From positions 1 to 53,295 of the forward strand of contig CAMDRT010000034.1 in NCBI GenBank assembly GCA_945906815.1: a stretch of DNA of 53,295 nucleotides, written 5' to 3'. The notes beneath the pieces were generated by a model, which saw nothing but the letters and a program-made list of their open reading frames with translations, searched no databases and was not told the DNA's origin. The DNA comes from Bordetella parapertussis. GTDB lineage: Bacteria; Pseudomonadota; Gammaproteobacteria; Burkholderiales; SG8-41. A program made the translations under genes and the position numbers. Positions within the stretch are counted from its first letter, which is position 1. Every line of letters starts with the position of its first letter. Of this stretch, positions 42,635-52,012 are shown in pieces.

Positions 42635-44047
42635 TTATTCGCTGCGCGTGGCAAAGGCCAGTTCCTCCGCCGAGGTGACGCCTGCCGGCAGCAGGCGTAG
42701 GCCATCACGCTGCAATGTACGCATGCCCTGCGCCTCGGCGCGGGCGCGCAGCAGGGCCTCGGCTTCACGCTGGTGGATGGCGGCACGGCAGGCCGCATCG
42801 ACTTCCAGTAATTCGAAGACGCCGCTGCGCCCGGCAAAACCCGTCATGCCGCAGGCATCGCAACCGGCGGACTGCCACATGCCGTCGCCACCCGAAATCC
42901 GGCAGGCAGTACATAGGCACCGCACCAGGCGTTGCGCCAACACACCGCGCAGGGAGGATGCGAGCAGGAAAGGTTCGATGCCCATATCCATCAGCCGCGT
43001 CACCGCAGCCGGTGCGTCATTGGTGTGCAGGGTCGCCAGTACCAGATGCCCGGTGAGCGAGGCTTGAATTGCGATCTGCGCGGTTTCGATGTCGCGGATC
43101 TCGCCGATCATCACCACGTCGGGATCCTGCCGCAATAACGAACGCAAGGCGCGCGCAAACGTCAGCTCGATGCGCGGATTCACCTGCGTTTGGCCGATCC
43201 CCGGCAGCTCATACTCCACCGGATCTTCCACCGTCAGCACATTGAGTTTTGCGGTGTCGATTTCCTGCAACGCGGCATACAGCGTGGTGGTTTTGCCCGA
43301 CCCGGTGGGGCCGGTGACCAGCACGATACCGTTGGCGGTGGTTACCAGGCGGCGAAAGGTGGCTAGCGTGTCATCCGCCATGCCCAATGCTTTCATGCCC
43401 GGGCGCCCCTGCCCTTTGTCCAGCAGGCGCAGCACCACGCGCTCACCATAGGCGCAGGGTATCGTCGATACCCGCACATCGAGGCCGCGCCCGCCCAAAC
43501 GCAGGCCGATGCGTCCGTCCTGCGGCAGACGCTTTTCGGCTATATCCAGTTCGGCAAGGATCTTCACGCGCGACACCAGCGCCGCATGCAGGCCTTTGTG
43601 CGGGCGCACCACATCGCGCAAAGTGCCGTCGACGCGAAAACGCACCGCCGAGGTATCGACATAGGGTTCGATGTGGATATCCGATGCGCCGTCACGCGCG
43701 GCCTGCGTGATCAGCGCATTAAGCATGCGTATGATCGGCGCATCATGGGCGCCATCCAGCAAATCGGCCACCGCGGGCAGACCTTGCATGAGGCGCTGCA
43801 AATCCGCTTCGCCTTCCACTTCAGTGACCACAGCGGCGGCAGTATGCGCACCCTGCGAAAATTGCAGTGTGAGTTCGCGCTCGACGGCCTCCAGCGGTAC
43901 GCGCGTGATGGCAGCGATCGGGTGATAACGTGCGACCTCCGCAATCGCTGCGCTAGCGGTGCGCGGCGACAGCAGCAGATGCAAGCCGCTGCCGCTGCTG
44001 GTGGCAGCGAGGCCATGCTGTCGGCAAAACTGGAGCGGCAGCGCCAT
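42635..44047 (-). CDS. gspE: Type II secretion ATPase GspE
   Basis: 470 residues. Walker A is GPTGSGKTTT, with the Asp box LTVEDPVEY, Walker B VVMIGEIRD and the His box TGHLVLATLHTND. A Cys-rich zinc site near the C-terminus (CLCTAC ... CDACG) is typical of GspE/PilB. It powers pseudopilus growth from the cytoplasmic side. The N-terminal domain is shorter than in long GspE forms. Confidence 0.95.
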   Translation of the reverse strand: MALPLQFCRQHGLAATSSGSGLHLLLSPRTASAAIAEVARYHPIAAITRVPLEAVERELTLQFSQGAHTAAAVVTEVEGEADLQRLMQGLPAVADLLDGAHDAPIIRMLNALITQAARDGASDIHIEPYVDTSAVRFRVDGTLRDVVRPHKGLHAALVSRVKILAELDIAEKRLPQDGRIGLRLGGRGLDVRVSTIPCAYGERVVLRLLDKGQGRPGMKALGMADDTLATFRRLVTTANGIVLVTGPTGSGKTTTLYAALQEIDTAKLNVLTVEDPVEYELPGIGQTQVNPRIELTFARALRSLLRQDPDVVMIGEIRDIETAQIAIQASLTGHLVLATLHTNDAPAAVTRLMDMGIEPFLLASSLRGVLAQRLVRCLCTACRISGGDGMWQSAGCDACGMTGFAGRSGVFELLEVDAACRAAIHQREAEALLRARAEAQGMRTLQRDGLRLLPAGVTSAEELAFATRSE

Positions 44048-44077
44048 GGTAAATTTTTGTCCTGGTGCTGCTGTGCG

Positions 44078-46153
44078 CTACTTGCCCGGCGCCGTTGGAA
44101 ACAGCGGCTGCCCCGGATGGGCGGGTGTTGCAGGAAGCATCGCACCGCCGCGGGGGGGGGCATCCGGCGCGATTTGCAGTTCACGGATGGTGCGGTAGCG
44201 GTCCTGCGTCAAGGAATCTGCCGCTTCGGGTGTGCGCAATACCACCGGGCGCAGGAACACCATCAGATTGGTTTTCTGGCGGCGCCGGGTATCGTAGCGA
44301 AATAATTGTCCCACACCCGGCAGGCTGCCCAATCCGGGCACGCGTTCTTCGATGGCATTGTTGCTGTCTTGCAGTAACCCGCCCAGGGCAATGGTCTGTC
44401 CGTCTTCCACCAGCACCGTGGATTCAATCGAGCGCTTGTTGGTGGTCGGGCCCGAGGCGGAGCTATCGGCCACGCTAGAGCTTTCCTGAAACACGCTGAG
44501 TTTGATGGTTCCGCCCTCGGAAATTTGCGGCTTCACGCGCAGCGTTAATCCGACATCACGGCGTTCGATGGTTTGAAACGGCGTGACCGATGCCGCGCTG
44601 CCGGTTTGCGCGTATTGTCCGGTGAGAAAAGGCACGTTTTGTCCGATGATGATGCGCGCTTCTTCGTTGTCCAGCGTCAGCAGGTTAGGCGTTGACAGTA
44701 TGTTTGCGCCGCCGCTTTGCTCGAAAAACCGCGCCAGCAGGCCGAGCGAATAAACGCCACTGAATTTATGAATCAATCCCAGATTAAAACCAGCGCCGGG
44801 CGGCGCCGGTGTGCCACTACTGATGAGGCTGTTGGCAAGGCCCAGCACGTTGTTGCCGCCACTGCTGAAATTGGTGCCTGCGAGGCCGATGTTCTGCGCC
44901 CCGCTTTTACCGAGCAGGGATTGCCATTGAATGCCCAATTCTTCGGTACGATCGGCGCTGACCTCTACGATCAGCGACTCCACGTAGACTTGTGCGCGTC
45001 GCGCGTCGAGCTTGTCGATCACCTGGCGCAACTGGCGGTACACCGGCTCCGGTGCAAAAATGAGCAAGGCGTTGGTCGCCGGTTCCGCTTGAATGGTAAT
45101 GCCGCCACTGCTCGCCGCCGTGCCCGTGCTAACGCCGCTGGACGCGGGTGCGCGCAGCGGTGCACTGCTGCCCACCGGCACCGGCGGCGCTACTGCGGGT
45201 GCCGCCGCCACATCAGCACCGCCCGCGTATGCCGAGCGCAGCGTCTGCGCGAGTTTGCTCGCATCTGCATTCTTGAGGTACACCACATGGATGTTGCCAC
45301 TGCCTGCAGTTGGCTGATCAAGCTTGGCCACCAGATCGCGCACTGACGCCAGCCGCACACCGCCCGTGGTGCGCACGATCAGACTATTGGAGCGCGATTC
45401 AGCGGCGATGCTCAGTCCGCCGGCGCTGCCTCCAGCCGCGTTGCCGCCGGGCGTGACCGTCTGCTCCAGCAAACGCAACACCAGGCTTGCCAGGTCCGCG
45501 GCGGTCGCGTGCTTGAGCGCAATGATTTCGATTTCACCTGCCGGCGGTGCGTCAAGAACGGCGAGCAGGCGGCTGATGCGCCGCATGTTCTCGGCATAGT
45601 CGGTGACCACCAGCGAGTTGCTTCCCGGCGTAACCGTAACCACGTTGTTCGGCGTTACCAGCGGGCGCACCACGTTCAGCAGATTGGCGGCTTGCTCGTG
45701 CTGCAGGCGGAACACCTGGGTAACGATCTGATCGGCACCGCCCGCAACCGCGTCATTCGAACCGACCGGGCCGCCCTGCAGCTTGGCTTCGCTTTCGGGA
45801 ATCACGCGCCACACGCCGCCCACTTCGAGCATCGAGTAGCCGGCCAAACGTAGTTGCGCGCGGATCGCCTCCCACGCACGCGCGCGGCTTAGCGGACGTT
45901 CAAATTGCAGCGTGACGGTACCTTTGACGCGCGGGTCTACCACCACTTCGCGGCCGGTCGCCTGGGCAATAGTACGCACTGCCGCTTCGAGGTCCACGTT
46001 CACCAGATTGAGCGTAACGTCCTGCGCCTGCAGCGCGCCTGCAGTAGTTGCAGCCCACAGCAGCAGCAGCCTGACCACGCGGGCTAGCCCCCCCACGCGC
46101 ATCCCTATGTCGCGGGATGTAGGGGGCTGAAAGGGTTGAACAGTAACTACCAT
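44078..46153 (-). CDS. gspD: Type II secretion outer-membrane secretin GspD
   Basis: 691 residues. A signal peptide (VVRLLLLWAATTAGALQAQ, about 26-45 from this start; ATG at 46102 is an alternative) is followed by an N0 domain (VTLNLVNVDLEAAVRTIAQ), three N1-N3 ring domains, and a secretin beta-domain ending at VPGLGSLPGVGQLFRYDTR. It forms the outer-membrane gate for folded exoproteins. The start overlaps the gspN stop by 7 bases. A run of nine C lies near its 3' end (44152-44160). Confidence 0.95.
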   Translation of the reverse strand: MVVTVQPFQPPTSRDIGMRVGGLARVVRLLLLWAATTAGALQAQDVTLNLVNVDLEAAVRTIAQATGREVVVDPRVKGTVTLQFERPLSRARAWEAIRAQLRLAGYSMLEVGGVWRVIPESEAKLQGGPVGSNDAVAGGADQIVTQVFRLQHEQAANLLNVVRPLVTPNNVVTVTPGSNSLVVTDYAENMRRISRLLAVLDAPPAGEIEIIALKHATAADLASLVLRLLEQTVTPGGNAAGGSAGGLSIAAESRSNSLIVRTTGGVRLASVRDLVAKLDQPTAGSGNIHVVYLKNADASKLAQTLRSAYAGGADVAAAPAVAPPVPVGSSAPLRAPASSGVSTGTAASSGGITIQAEPATNALLIFAPEPVYRQLRQVIDKLDARRAQVYVESLIVEVSADRTEELGIQWQSLLGKSGAQNIGLAGTNFSSGGNNVLGLANSLISSGTPAPPGAGFNLGLIHKFSGVYSLGLLARFFEQSGGANILSTPNLLTLDNEEARIIIGQNVPFLTGQYAQTGSAASVTPFQTIERRDVGLTLRVKPQISEGGTIKLSVFQESSSVADSSASGPTTNKRSIESTVLVEDGQTIALGGLLQDSNNAIEERVPGLGSLPGVGQLFRYDTRRRQKTNLMVFLRPVVLRTPEAADSLTQDRYRTIRELQIAPDAPPRGGAMLPATPAHPGQPLFPTAPGK

Positions 46154-46956
46154 CGAAGCTCCGTGACGGGGTTTTTGCTGCTGTTTGGGCTTTGCCGTTT
46201 ACCGAGCAAGCCTAAGAGATTACCAAGTAACGCGTCATCGTGCAGTGCCGCGCGTGCCGTGCCTTCAAAACCGCACTGCAAGCGCCCCCATTGCTCAGAG
46301 CTGCGGCAGTGGCCTGCGCCCTCCAGCATCAACGCGCCCTGTACAGTGCGTAACTCAAACGTGCCACCTTCCCTACTCGCCTTGCCCAGCAGTCTATAGT
46401 CCCCCAGCACCACCCCTTGCGCCAACGCTGAGCGCAGTTGCGCGATGTGGATTTCCATATTCGCTTGCTGTGCTGCGCTCACCGGGAGCGCCGGAGAAAA
46501 CTGCAACGCGGTAACGCTGATTTGCGCCTCGCCCTCCAGTGCCAGTGTATTAAAGGGCGCTCCCAGGCCTGCCAGCGCGCTGAGCGGTATCACGCCCTGC
46601 CACGGCGCAACCTGTGCCGACCAGCCGGACAAACCCACGCCGAGCGTGATGGCCAAGGGCGGGCCCACCTGCGGCCACGTGATACGCAGTGCCCACAGCA
46701 GTGGCCCGCGCGGTGCCACATCCCAGTGGATGCGTTGCGCCCAATGCACCGCATCGGCCCCGCCCGCGCCACTGGACAACACCAGCATGCCGCTGCCGCG
46801 ATGCCACAAGCCGCGCACATGCGCCAGCATGACGCGCCCGCCCGTCGCACTGGCAAGGCGCTGTGCCACCCACACCGCGGGAATCGCGTAAACGATGGCA
46901 GCCGACGCCAATGCGAAAAGCATTAGTGCGCTCACGCTGAAATACCAGCGCCTCAT
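46147..46956 (-). CDS. gspN: Type II secretion protein GspN
   Basis: About 269 residues from ATG at 46956, which is 16 bases past the gspM stop; the frame is open to 47025, inside gspM. One N-terminal membrane segment (FSVSALMLFALASAAIVYAIPAVW, given in part as a landmark) is followed by a periplasmic domain with LASATGGRVMLAHVRGLW and WPQVGPPLAITLGVG, as in GspN. GspN is an accessory component not needed in all systems. Identity rests largely on position between gspM and gspD. Confidence 0.82.
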   Translation of the reverse strand: MRRWYFSVSALMLFALASAAIVYAIPAVWVAQRLASATGGRVMLAHVRGLWHRGSGMLVLSSGAGGADAVHWAQRIHWDVAPRGPLLWALRITWPQVGPPLAITLGVGLSGWSAQVAPWQGVIPLSALAGLGAPFNTLALEGEAQISVTALQFSPALPVSAAQQANMEIHIAQLRSALAQGVVLGDYRLLGKASREGGTFELRTVQGALMLEGAGHCRSSEQWGRLQCGFEGTARAALHDDALLGNLLGLLGKRQSPNSSKNPVTELRW

Positions 46957-46972
46957 CGGCGTCTCGTCGTCA

Positions 46973-47431
46973 TTAAGGCGTACGCAAAACCACGCTACCC
47001 GTGACGCGCCCGCTGACGGGATCACGAATGAGGTTTAGCTGCTGTATTCGTTCCTGTACTTCGCGCTTCGCCAGCCATGCCGCAAACCGCGTACTGTCGA
47101 CGGTTTTGAGGTTGACGGTGGTGGTGGCGCGCCCGGCATCGCGCACTTCGCTAATGCTGGCGCCCGCACCTGCCAATTCCCGCTCGGCCGACGCGGGCGC
47201 AGCGGCAGCCACCGGCGTTGCTGCCGGCGCCACACGCAGTTGTGCTGCCTGCGCACGCATGGTCAGCACTTTCTCCTCCAGCGCGCTCAGGGTTGGCGGC
47301 GCGGATTGCACCACGCGCCACGCGGGGCGCACCAGCGCCGCAATCAGCACCGCGCAACCCACCACCACGGCCATCACCATCAGCAACAAACGCTCGCGTG
47401 CAGTGGCTACCTTCCAGCGTTGCAGCAGCAT
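46973..47431 (-). CDS. gspM: Type II secretion protein GspM
   Basis: 152 residues: short cytoplasmic N-terminus, one membrane segment (LLLMVMAVVVGCAVLIAAL, about 15-33) and a coiled-coil-like periplasmic part (LEEKVLTMRAQAAQLRV) with a ferredoxin-like domain at the end. GspM pairs with GspL at the inner-membrane platform. It lies 9 bases after gspL. Confidence 0.88.
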   Translation of the reverse strand: MLLQRWKVATARERLLLMVMAVVVGCAVLIAALVRPAWRVVQSAPPTLSALEEKVLTMRAQAAQLRVAPAATPVAAAAPASAERELAGAGASISEVRDAGRATTTVNLKTVDSTRFAAWLAKREVQERIQQLNLIRDPVSGRVTGSVVLRTP

Positions 47432-47440
47432 GAGTGACTC

Positions 47441-48706
47441 TTATCCTTTCGTGGGTGCCACGAGCGGCTCGCGTGCGAAATCCAGCATCAAGCGCTCACC
47501 GTCACGGCTGCAACGCACGCCCGCACGCTGCAACGCTGCGCCCAGCGCTGCACTGTGGCAGGCCGTCCCACTACGTTCCAGCGCCGCGCCCGCAGCATAA
47601 GTGGCGCGCAGGCTGCGCTCGCTAACCTCGAGTGCTGTCAGCGCTTGCGCATCGCCGGTCAGCGCAAAAAGTCCCAGCAGCAGTCCTGCGCCTGCATCAC
47701 TGGTGCCGCCCCGCGTACGCTGCCAAGCCGCTGCCAGTTGCACTGCGGGTTCGAGCACACGGGGTACGCCCGGCAACGCTTGCGCAACGATGCGCTCCAT
47801 TTCGGCGTGACGGGCATCGATCTCGCGCTGTTGCTTCAGGGCGTAGAGATTAAGCCCCAGCACATTCACGACCGCTACGGCGAGCAGCGCGCCCAGCGCG
47901 AATCGCCCACTGCGCTGGCGCGCACGGCTCGTAAACCCAGTCATAAATCGTGCTGCGCCGTCCGGTACTGCGAATGCAAACTGGCGCAAATCCCATGCGC
48001 TGCTTGCCGCACCTCGCAGCAATGCGGCGGCACCCAGTGCAGGGATACTGCCGTGGGGAGCGGCAGCCGGCGCAGGCGGCGGGTCACACGCTGGGTCGGC
48101 GAACCACTGCCAGGCCGCGCGCGCCGCATCATCCGTGGACACGGCTACGGCCTCGAGCAAGGGCGCGGCAACGCGCACGGCTTCGCCATTTGTCGCGCGT
48201 ATCAACCATGCCGGCGGCTGTTCTGTCTGCAGTTGGCCCCACCATGCGGCACCTGGGGCAAGCAGACACGCTTCGGGAACCCACTGAGCAACGCGCAGAC
48301 CCTGTGCCGCTAGAGCCTCTGCGCATTGCTTAAACCATGCCGCATCACACGCCGCTGCTTCGCGTATGCGTCCGTCTTCGATGGGGGCGGCGGCGTAATG
48401 TTGCGCGCCACCGGCGCTAATTAATCTGTCACCGAGCACACTGGCCAGCGCCTGCTGCAGTTTTACGCCCTGCAGTAGCGGCAGATCAACCGCCATCACA
48501 ATGCAGCGCGTTAGCGGTACGACCACCACAATATCAGCCCGCTTATCTACGCGGCTGGCGATATGCTCGAGCGTTCCATCGAGGCTGGCAGTGGCAGAGT
48601 CTGCGCTCTCACACAAACGCCAAACACCGTGCGCCGCGTCATGCGGAGCCAGGGCAATCCACGACGCTGATGTCGCGGCAATCGCAGAGGATAAAGAAAG
48701 CGCCAT
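47441..48706 (-). CDS. gspL: Type II secretion protein GspL
   Basis: 421 residues: a cytoplasmic actin-like domain (about 1-260), one membrane segment (FALGALLAVAVVNVLGLNLYA, given as 20 residues of it: ALGALLAVAVVNVLGLNLYA) and a periplasmic ferredoxin-like domain. GspL links the GspE ATPase to GspM. It opens the second gsp transcription block; 194 bases without a gene, including an AT-rich stretch, separate it from gspK. Confidence 0.88.
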   Translation of the reverse strand: MALSLSSAIAATSASWIALAPHDAAHGVWRLCESADSATASLDGTLEHIASRVDKRADIVVVVPLTRCIVMAVDLPLLQGVKLQQALASVLGDRLISAGGAQHYAAAPIEDGRIREAAACDAAWFKQCAEALAAQGLRVAQWVPEACLLAPGAAWWGQLQTEQPPAWLIRATNGEAVRVAAPLLEAVAVSTDDAARAAWQWFADPACDPPPAPAAAPHGSIPALGAAALLRGAASSAWDLRQFAFAVPDGAARFMTGFTSRARQRSGRFALGALLAVAVVNVLGLNLYALKQQREIDARHAEMERIVAQALPGVPRVLEPAVQLAAAWQRTRGGTSDAGAGLLLGLFALTGDAQALTALEVSERSLRATYAAGAALERSGTACHSAALGAALQRAGVRCSRDGERLMLDFAREPLVAPTKG

Positions 48707-48770
48707 GGACGTCAGCCGGGCAGACTCACTGCGCTGGAATAGAACTGAAGGAGATTTTATTGCGGACCAA

Positions 48771-48815
48771 TTAATCTTAACAATTTAATTAATTTAGCAT
48801 ATTTAAACCGTAACA
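48771..48815 (-). promoter_or_regulatory. AT-rich likely promoter region of gspL-M-N-D-E-F
   Basis: A strongly AT-rich stretch in GC-rich surroundings, 65-110 bases upstream of gspL on its strand. No single -35/-10 pair stands out. Confidence 0.35.
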
Positions 48816-48827
48816 CTAACCTGCCAG

Positions 48828-48843
48828 AGCGTAGGGCAGGCAC
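48828..48843 (+). repeat. Possible REP half-remnant
   Basis: CGTAGGGCAGGCACC resembles the left arm of the REP at 6351 (GTAGGGTGGGCAC) with two changes, but no matching right arm follows. It lies in the gspK-gspL gap. Confidence 0.25.
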
Positions 48844-48900
48844 CATGAAGTTTAGCCCATTTCATTCGCCTATGCCTCGTTTGCACACCACTGTTGCGAC

Positions 48901-49932
48901 CTAATGTAGTGCTGCCCCGAAGTCGCGCCGTACGACGCGTATGCGGTTTTCTGCCGCCAGGCGTTCCACAGTCGTGGTCATGCTCACTTCGCTTGCGCGC
49001 GGCGCGTCCGCCGTGCCGCCTGCACCCAGGCGTACCCGGGCGCTGACGATGAAGTAGCGTGACGCCACGCCCGCTTGGGTTTGATCCAGCGTGAGCGGCG
49101 TTTCGACGAACGCGGCGTTGAGCGCATTCAGATCGCGCCACGGCGCTATGCGCCGCAGGTCGATCAAGCGCTGCGCCTGCTGCTCATCGAGCCCGCGGAT
49201 CAGCGCCATCAGCACAGGTTTTTCCGCGGTATTCACATTGATGGTAGAGGCTTCCGGCAGAATGACCACCAGCGCCGACAATGCTGTGGCCCACGGCGCC
49301 ACGGCCGGCACTTGCACGGCTAACTGGGCCAGCGACAGCGGCGGCTGCAAGAATTGTGATGACGGCGCGCCCGCGCTTGCTGCCGCAGCACCAGGTGGCG
49401 CAAAACGCGCGGCGATCTCCTGTGCCAGTGCCAGCGGCAAACCTGCCTGCGCTGCCACCCGTATCCACAAGGCGCGTTCCTGAGTCAGCGCCGCACCGGC
49501 CAGCGCCAGGCGCATCAGGTTATAACGCGCGTGCGCATCGACTATGCGCCCGGACAGCCATACGTCCTGCACACGGCTGCTATCCAGGTCTGTGATGGAC
49601 GCTGCTGCGCTATCTGCGGATGCCTTGAGGAAATCCGCCAGCCGCCCTTCCTGCAGCGGGATCGCCCACGGCTCGCCCAGGTGATCCGTGCTCGAGCGGC
49701 GCGCATCTTCGCGCAGAATTTGCAGTGCCCAGTCTTCCGCCCCATACAAAATGCGCCGCGCTTGCGTGGTTTCGCGCAATTGCCACTCGATACCAGCCAG
49801 CGCGGATTGCCGTTGCAGCATGCCGGTCAGGGTAATCGACACCAGTGCAGCAATCAGCAGCGCCACCAGCAACGCGGCGCCGCGCTGCTGTATAGGCGGC
49901 GACTTGCGACTTGCGCTAGGCGCTAGGGTCAC
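48901..49932 (-). CDS. gspK: Type II secretion minor pseudopilin GspK
   Basis: 343 residues from GTG at 49932, 4 bases after the gspJ stop; the longer frame to 50181 only reads through gspJ. The prepilin signal QQRGAALLVALLIAALVS has the hydrophobic N-helix; the large alpha domain includes RILYGAEDWALQILRED and the C-terminal part INVNTAEKPVLMALI. GspK caps the pseudopilus tip with GspI and GspJ. Family GspK lacks Glu5, and here too no Glu follows the cleavage Gly. Confidence 0.9.
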   Translation of the reverse strand: MTLAPSASRKSPPIQQRGAALLVALLIAALVSITLTGMLQRQSALAGIEWQLRETTQARRILYGAEDWALQILREDARRSSTDHLGEPWAIPLQEGRLADFLKASADSAAASITDLDSSRVQDVWLSGRIVDAHARYNLMRLALAGAALTQERALWIRVAAQAGLPLALAQEIAARFAPPGAAAASAGAPSSQFLQPPLSLAQLAVQVPAVAPWATALSALVVILPEASTINVNTAEKPVLMALIRGLDEQQAQRLIDLRRIAPWRDLNALNAAFVETPLTLDQTQAGVASRYFIVSARVRLGAGGTADAPRASEVSMTTTVERLAAENRIRVVRRDFGAALH

Positions 49933-49936
49933 GTGC

Positions 49937-50629
49937 TCACCAGCGGTTTTCCAGTAACACCACTTTGGACACCCAGCCGTCCCACGGTGCGTCCAACAGC
50001 CATTCCACTTTAAGCGCATTTTTTTCACCGCCCGGACCTGGTGTAGGTGGTGCAGGGGTCGCTGTGGCTGCCTGGAATAGGCTGGCACTGGCTGCACCCA
50101 GTGGCACCCACGCGCCCAAACCCTGCGGCGATTCCCGCCACGCGGCGATGCGCATGCCGGTGGCGCGGCGCAATAAGACATGCTGCTCGCCGGCGGAAGA
50201 TTGCGCCAGCGCCACCAGCGCGGCTAATGCTGCCTCGCTGGTGGCAAGCAACCCGCTGCTACGCCGCCGCAACACCGACTCGCCGTCGTGCTGCGCGATG
50301 TCATAGACCACGCCTTCCCAGCATCCCGCGCATTGCGCCGGGGCACGCAGCAAGGTGAGCTGCCGCGCGCTGGCGACGATATGGGGTGCCGCCACACGGG
50401 TGGCTGCTGAAGACACAAGCCATTGCGCGCTGCGCGCAGCCTGCAGGTCACTTTCCAATTGCGTCCACGCGGCGGCCAGTTGCAGTGCGGCGCGCCCCGG
50501 TGTTTCCACCGCAGCGCGGCTTTGCAGCACGGTATCGAGCGCACGCCACGCGAGCAAACTCATAATGCTGAACAGTGCGAGCGCAATCAGCAACTCGATC
50601 AGGGTGTAGCCGCGCGGCGAGTTCATCAA
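49937..50629 (-). CDS. gspJ: Type II secretion minor pseudopilin GspJ
   Basis: 230 residues. The prepilin motif RGYTLIELLIALALFSIMSL lies at the N-terminus, with Glu5 after the cleavage Gly. It is part of the GspI-J-K tip complex. The ATG overlaps the gspI stop by 4 bases. Confidence 0.92.
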   Translation of the reverse strand: MMNSPRGYTLIELLIALALFSIMSLLAWRALDTVLQSRAAVETPGRAALQLAAAWTQLESDLQAARSAQWLVSSAATRVAAPHIVASARQLTLLRAPAQCAGCWEGVVYDIAQHDGESVLRRRSSGLLATSEAALAALVALAQSSAGEQHVLLRRATGMRIAAWRESPQGLGAWVPLGAASASLFQAATATPAPPTPGPGGEKNALKVEWLLDAPWDGWVSKVVLLENRW

Positions 50630-51009
50630 CCGTCTGCGGCGAGGCTGACCACGTGCACCGTGGCATGCCCGTGCGCATCGAGCACGCGCCCTTCGATGCG
50701 CATCAAACTGGGATTGGGCGTGGCCATCACGTGCAGTACCACCGTAAACGTATGCCGGCCCTGGCTGCAGGCAGTGCGCTGTACGCCCGCCGCCGGACGT
50801 CTGCCCGATAAGCGCACGGCCACCAGCGCATTGTCGAGACAGGCCTGCGCAACCACCACTTGCGGCAGGCGTTCAGCACTTTGCGTTAATTGCCCCAGCG
50901 CACGCAGGCCGCCGCCGAGGGCGACCGCAACTATGGCCAGCGCAACCAGCACCTCGATCAGCGTAAAACCACGCCTGCGACAGCGCGCTGCGTGATCAGC
51001 AGCGTGCAT
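50626..51009 (-). CDS. gspI: Type II secretion minor pseudopilin GspI
   Basis: 127 residues from ATG at 51009, which overlaps the gspH end by 14 bases; the open frame reaches 51054. The prepilin signal RRRGFTLIEVLVALAIVAVA is clear and the length matches GspI. It nucleates the pseudopilus tip with GspJ and GspK. Confidence 0.9.
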   Translation of the reverse strand: MHAADHAARCRRRGFTLIEVLVALAIVAVALGGGLRALGQLTQSAERLPQVVVAQACLDNALVAVRLSGRRPAAGVQRTACSQGRHTFTVVLHVMATPNPSLMRIEGRVLDAHGHATVHVVSLAADG

Positions 51010-51508
51010 CGCGCCGCACCGTAAAAGGTGCCATACCGTCGCTCGCCACAGCAACGGTGCTGCCTTCCTGCATCAGCAAAATACACACAGCCACACCGGC
51101 AGGTTCCGGCCCCAGCACCAGGCGCATAGGCATAGGGCTATCGCCAGTGGCATGCGACTGCGCAAGGGTAAGCGCGACGCCAGCGAGCGCGACCGTGGCA
51201 GGCGTTACGCGCAACTGCCACATGCCATCCTGTGTCTGCTCATACCAGCGCCCCTCCGCCATCGTGCTGCCTGCGGCGCTGCTGGTTTGCGGCAATTCCC
51301 AGGCCATGCGCCGGCCCGTCGCGATCGCCTGCCAGCGTACCTGCTCCAGGCTAGCCGCCAACTGTTCAGCGGTGCTCTCCAAGCCATGCCCGCGCGCAGC
51401 CGCGACGCTCCAGTTCACCAGTGACGCGGTTACGGCCAGCACCACCAGCACCACCAGCAGCTCCACCAGCGTGAATCCGCTCGCGCGTCTGTGGCAGCGT
51501 GCGTTCAT
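50996..51508 (-). CDS. gspH: Type II secretion minor pseudopilin GspH
   Basis: 170 residues from ATG at 51508, 16 bases after the gspG stop; the frame to 51598 would run inside gspG. Prepilin signal ASGFTLVELLVVLVVLAV, then a beta-rich domain. It joins the tip complex to the GspG fibre. Confidence 0.9.
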   Translation of the reverse strand: MNARCHRRASGFTLVELLVVLVVLAVTASLVNWSVAAARGHGLESTAEQLAASLEQVRWQAIATGRRMAWELPQTSSAAGSTMAEGRWYEQTQDGMWQLRVTPATVALAGVALTLAQSHATGDSPMPMRLVLGPEPAGVAVCILLMQEGSTVAVASDGMAPFTVRRDARC

Positions 51509-51524
51509 GACGCCGCCGCTGCGT

Positions 51525-51947
51525 CTACTGCCACGACCCCAGGTCCGCGTCCGCACCTTCACCGCCGGGCTTGCCGTCCGCGCCGTAGCTGAATACATCC
51601 ATCTCGCCTTTCACGCCGGGCTGCGCATAACCGTAGGGGCGGCCCCACGGATCGTTCGGCAACTTTTCGATGTAAGACTTCCAGTTGGATGGCACGGGCG
51701 CCACTGTCGGCTTTACCGTCAGCGCCGCCAGACCCTGAGCGGCAGTGGGATAAGCGCCATTGTCCAGCCGATAAAGTTTAAGCGCCTGCGCAATCGCCGC
51801 GATGTCAGTGCGCGCTGCGGTAATGCGCGCATCGTCGGTGCGCCCAATAATGCTGGGCACCACCAACGCTGCCAGCACGCCGAGTATCACCAGCACCACC
51901 ATCAGTTCGATCAGCGTGAAGCCGCGGAATTTCTGGTTACGGGACAT
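51525..51947 (-). CDS. gspG: Type II secretion major pseudopilin GspG
   Basis: 140 residues. Prepilin signal FRGFTLIELMVVLVILGVLA, then the conserved DNGAYPTAAQGLAAL and LPNDPWGRPYGYAQPG, and the calcium-site region with SYGADGKPGGEGADADLGSW. It is the main fibre subunit and the first gene of the minus-strand block. gspC runs divergently 65 bases away. The prepilin peptidase GspO is not in the window. Confidence 0.96.
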   Translation of the reverse strand: MSRNQKFRGFTLIELMVVLVILGVLAALVVPSIIGRTDDARITAARTDIAAIAQALKLYRLDNGAYPTAAQGLAALTVKPTVAPVPSNWKSYIEKLPNDPWGRPYGYAQPGVKGEMDVFSYGADGKPGGEGADADLGSWQ

Positions 51948-52012
51948 GGAGTATAGGATTGTGAGGGGGATACGATTATGACGCTTCGCAAGTCACAGCG
52001 GCAAGTTATACT

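Noticed and set aside
49933..50181. N-terminal extension of gspK
   Set aside because: It lies within gspJ in another frame; the prepilin signal begins after 49932.
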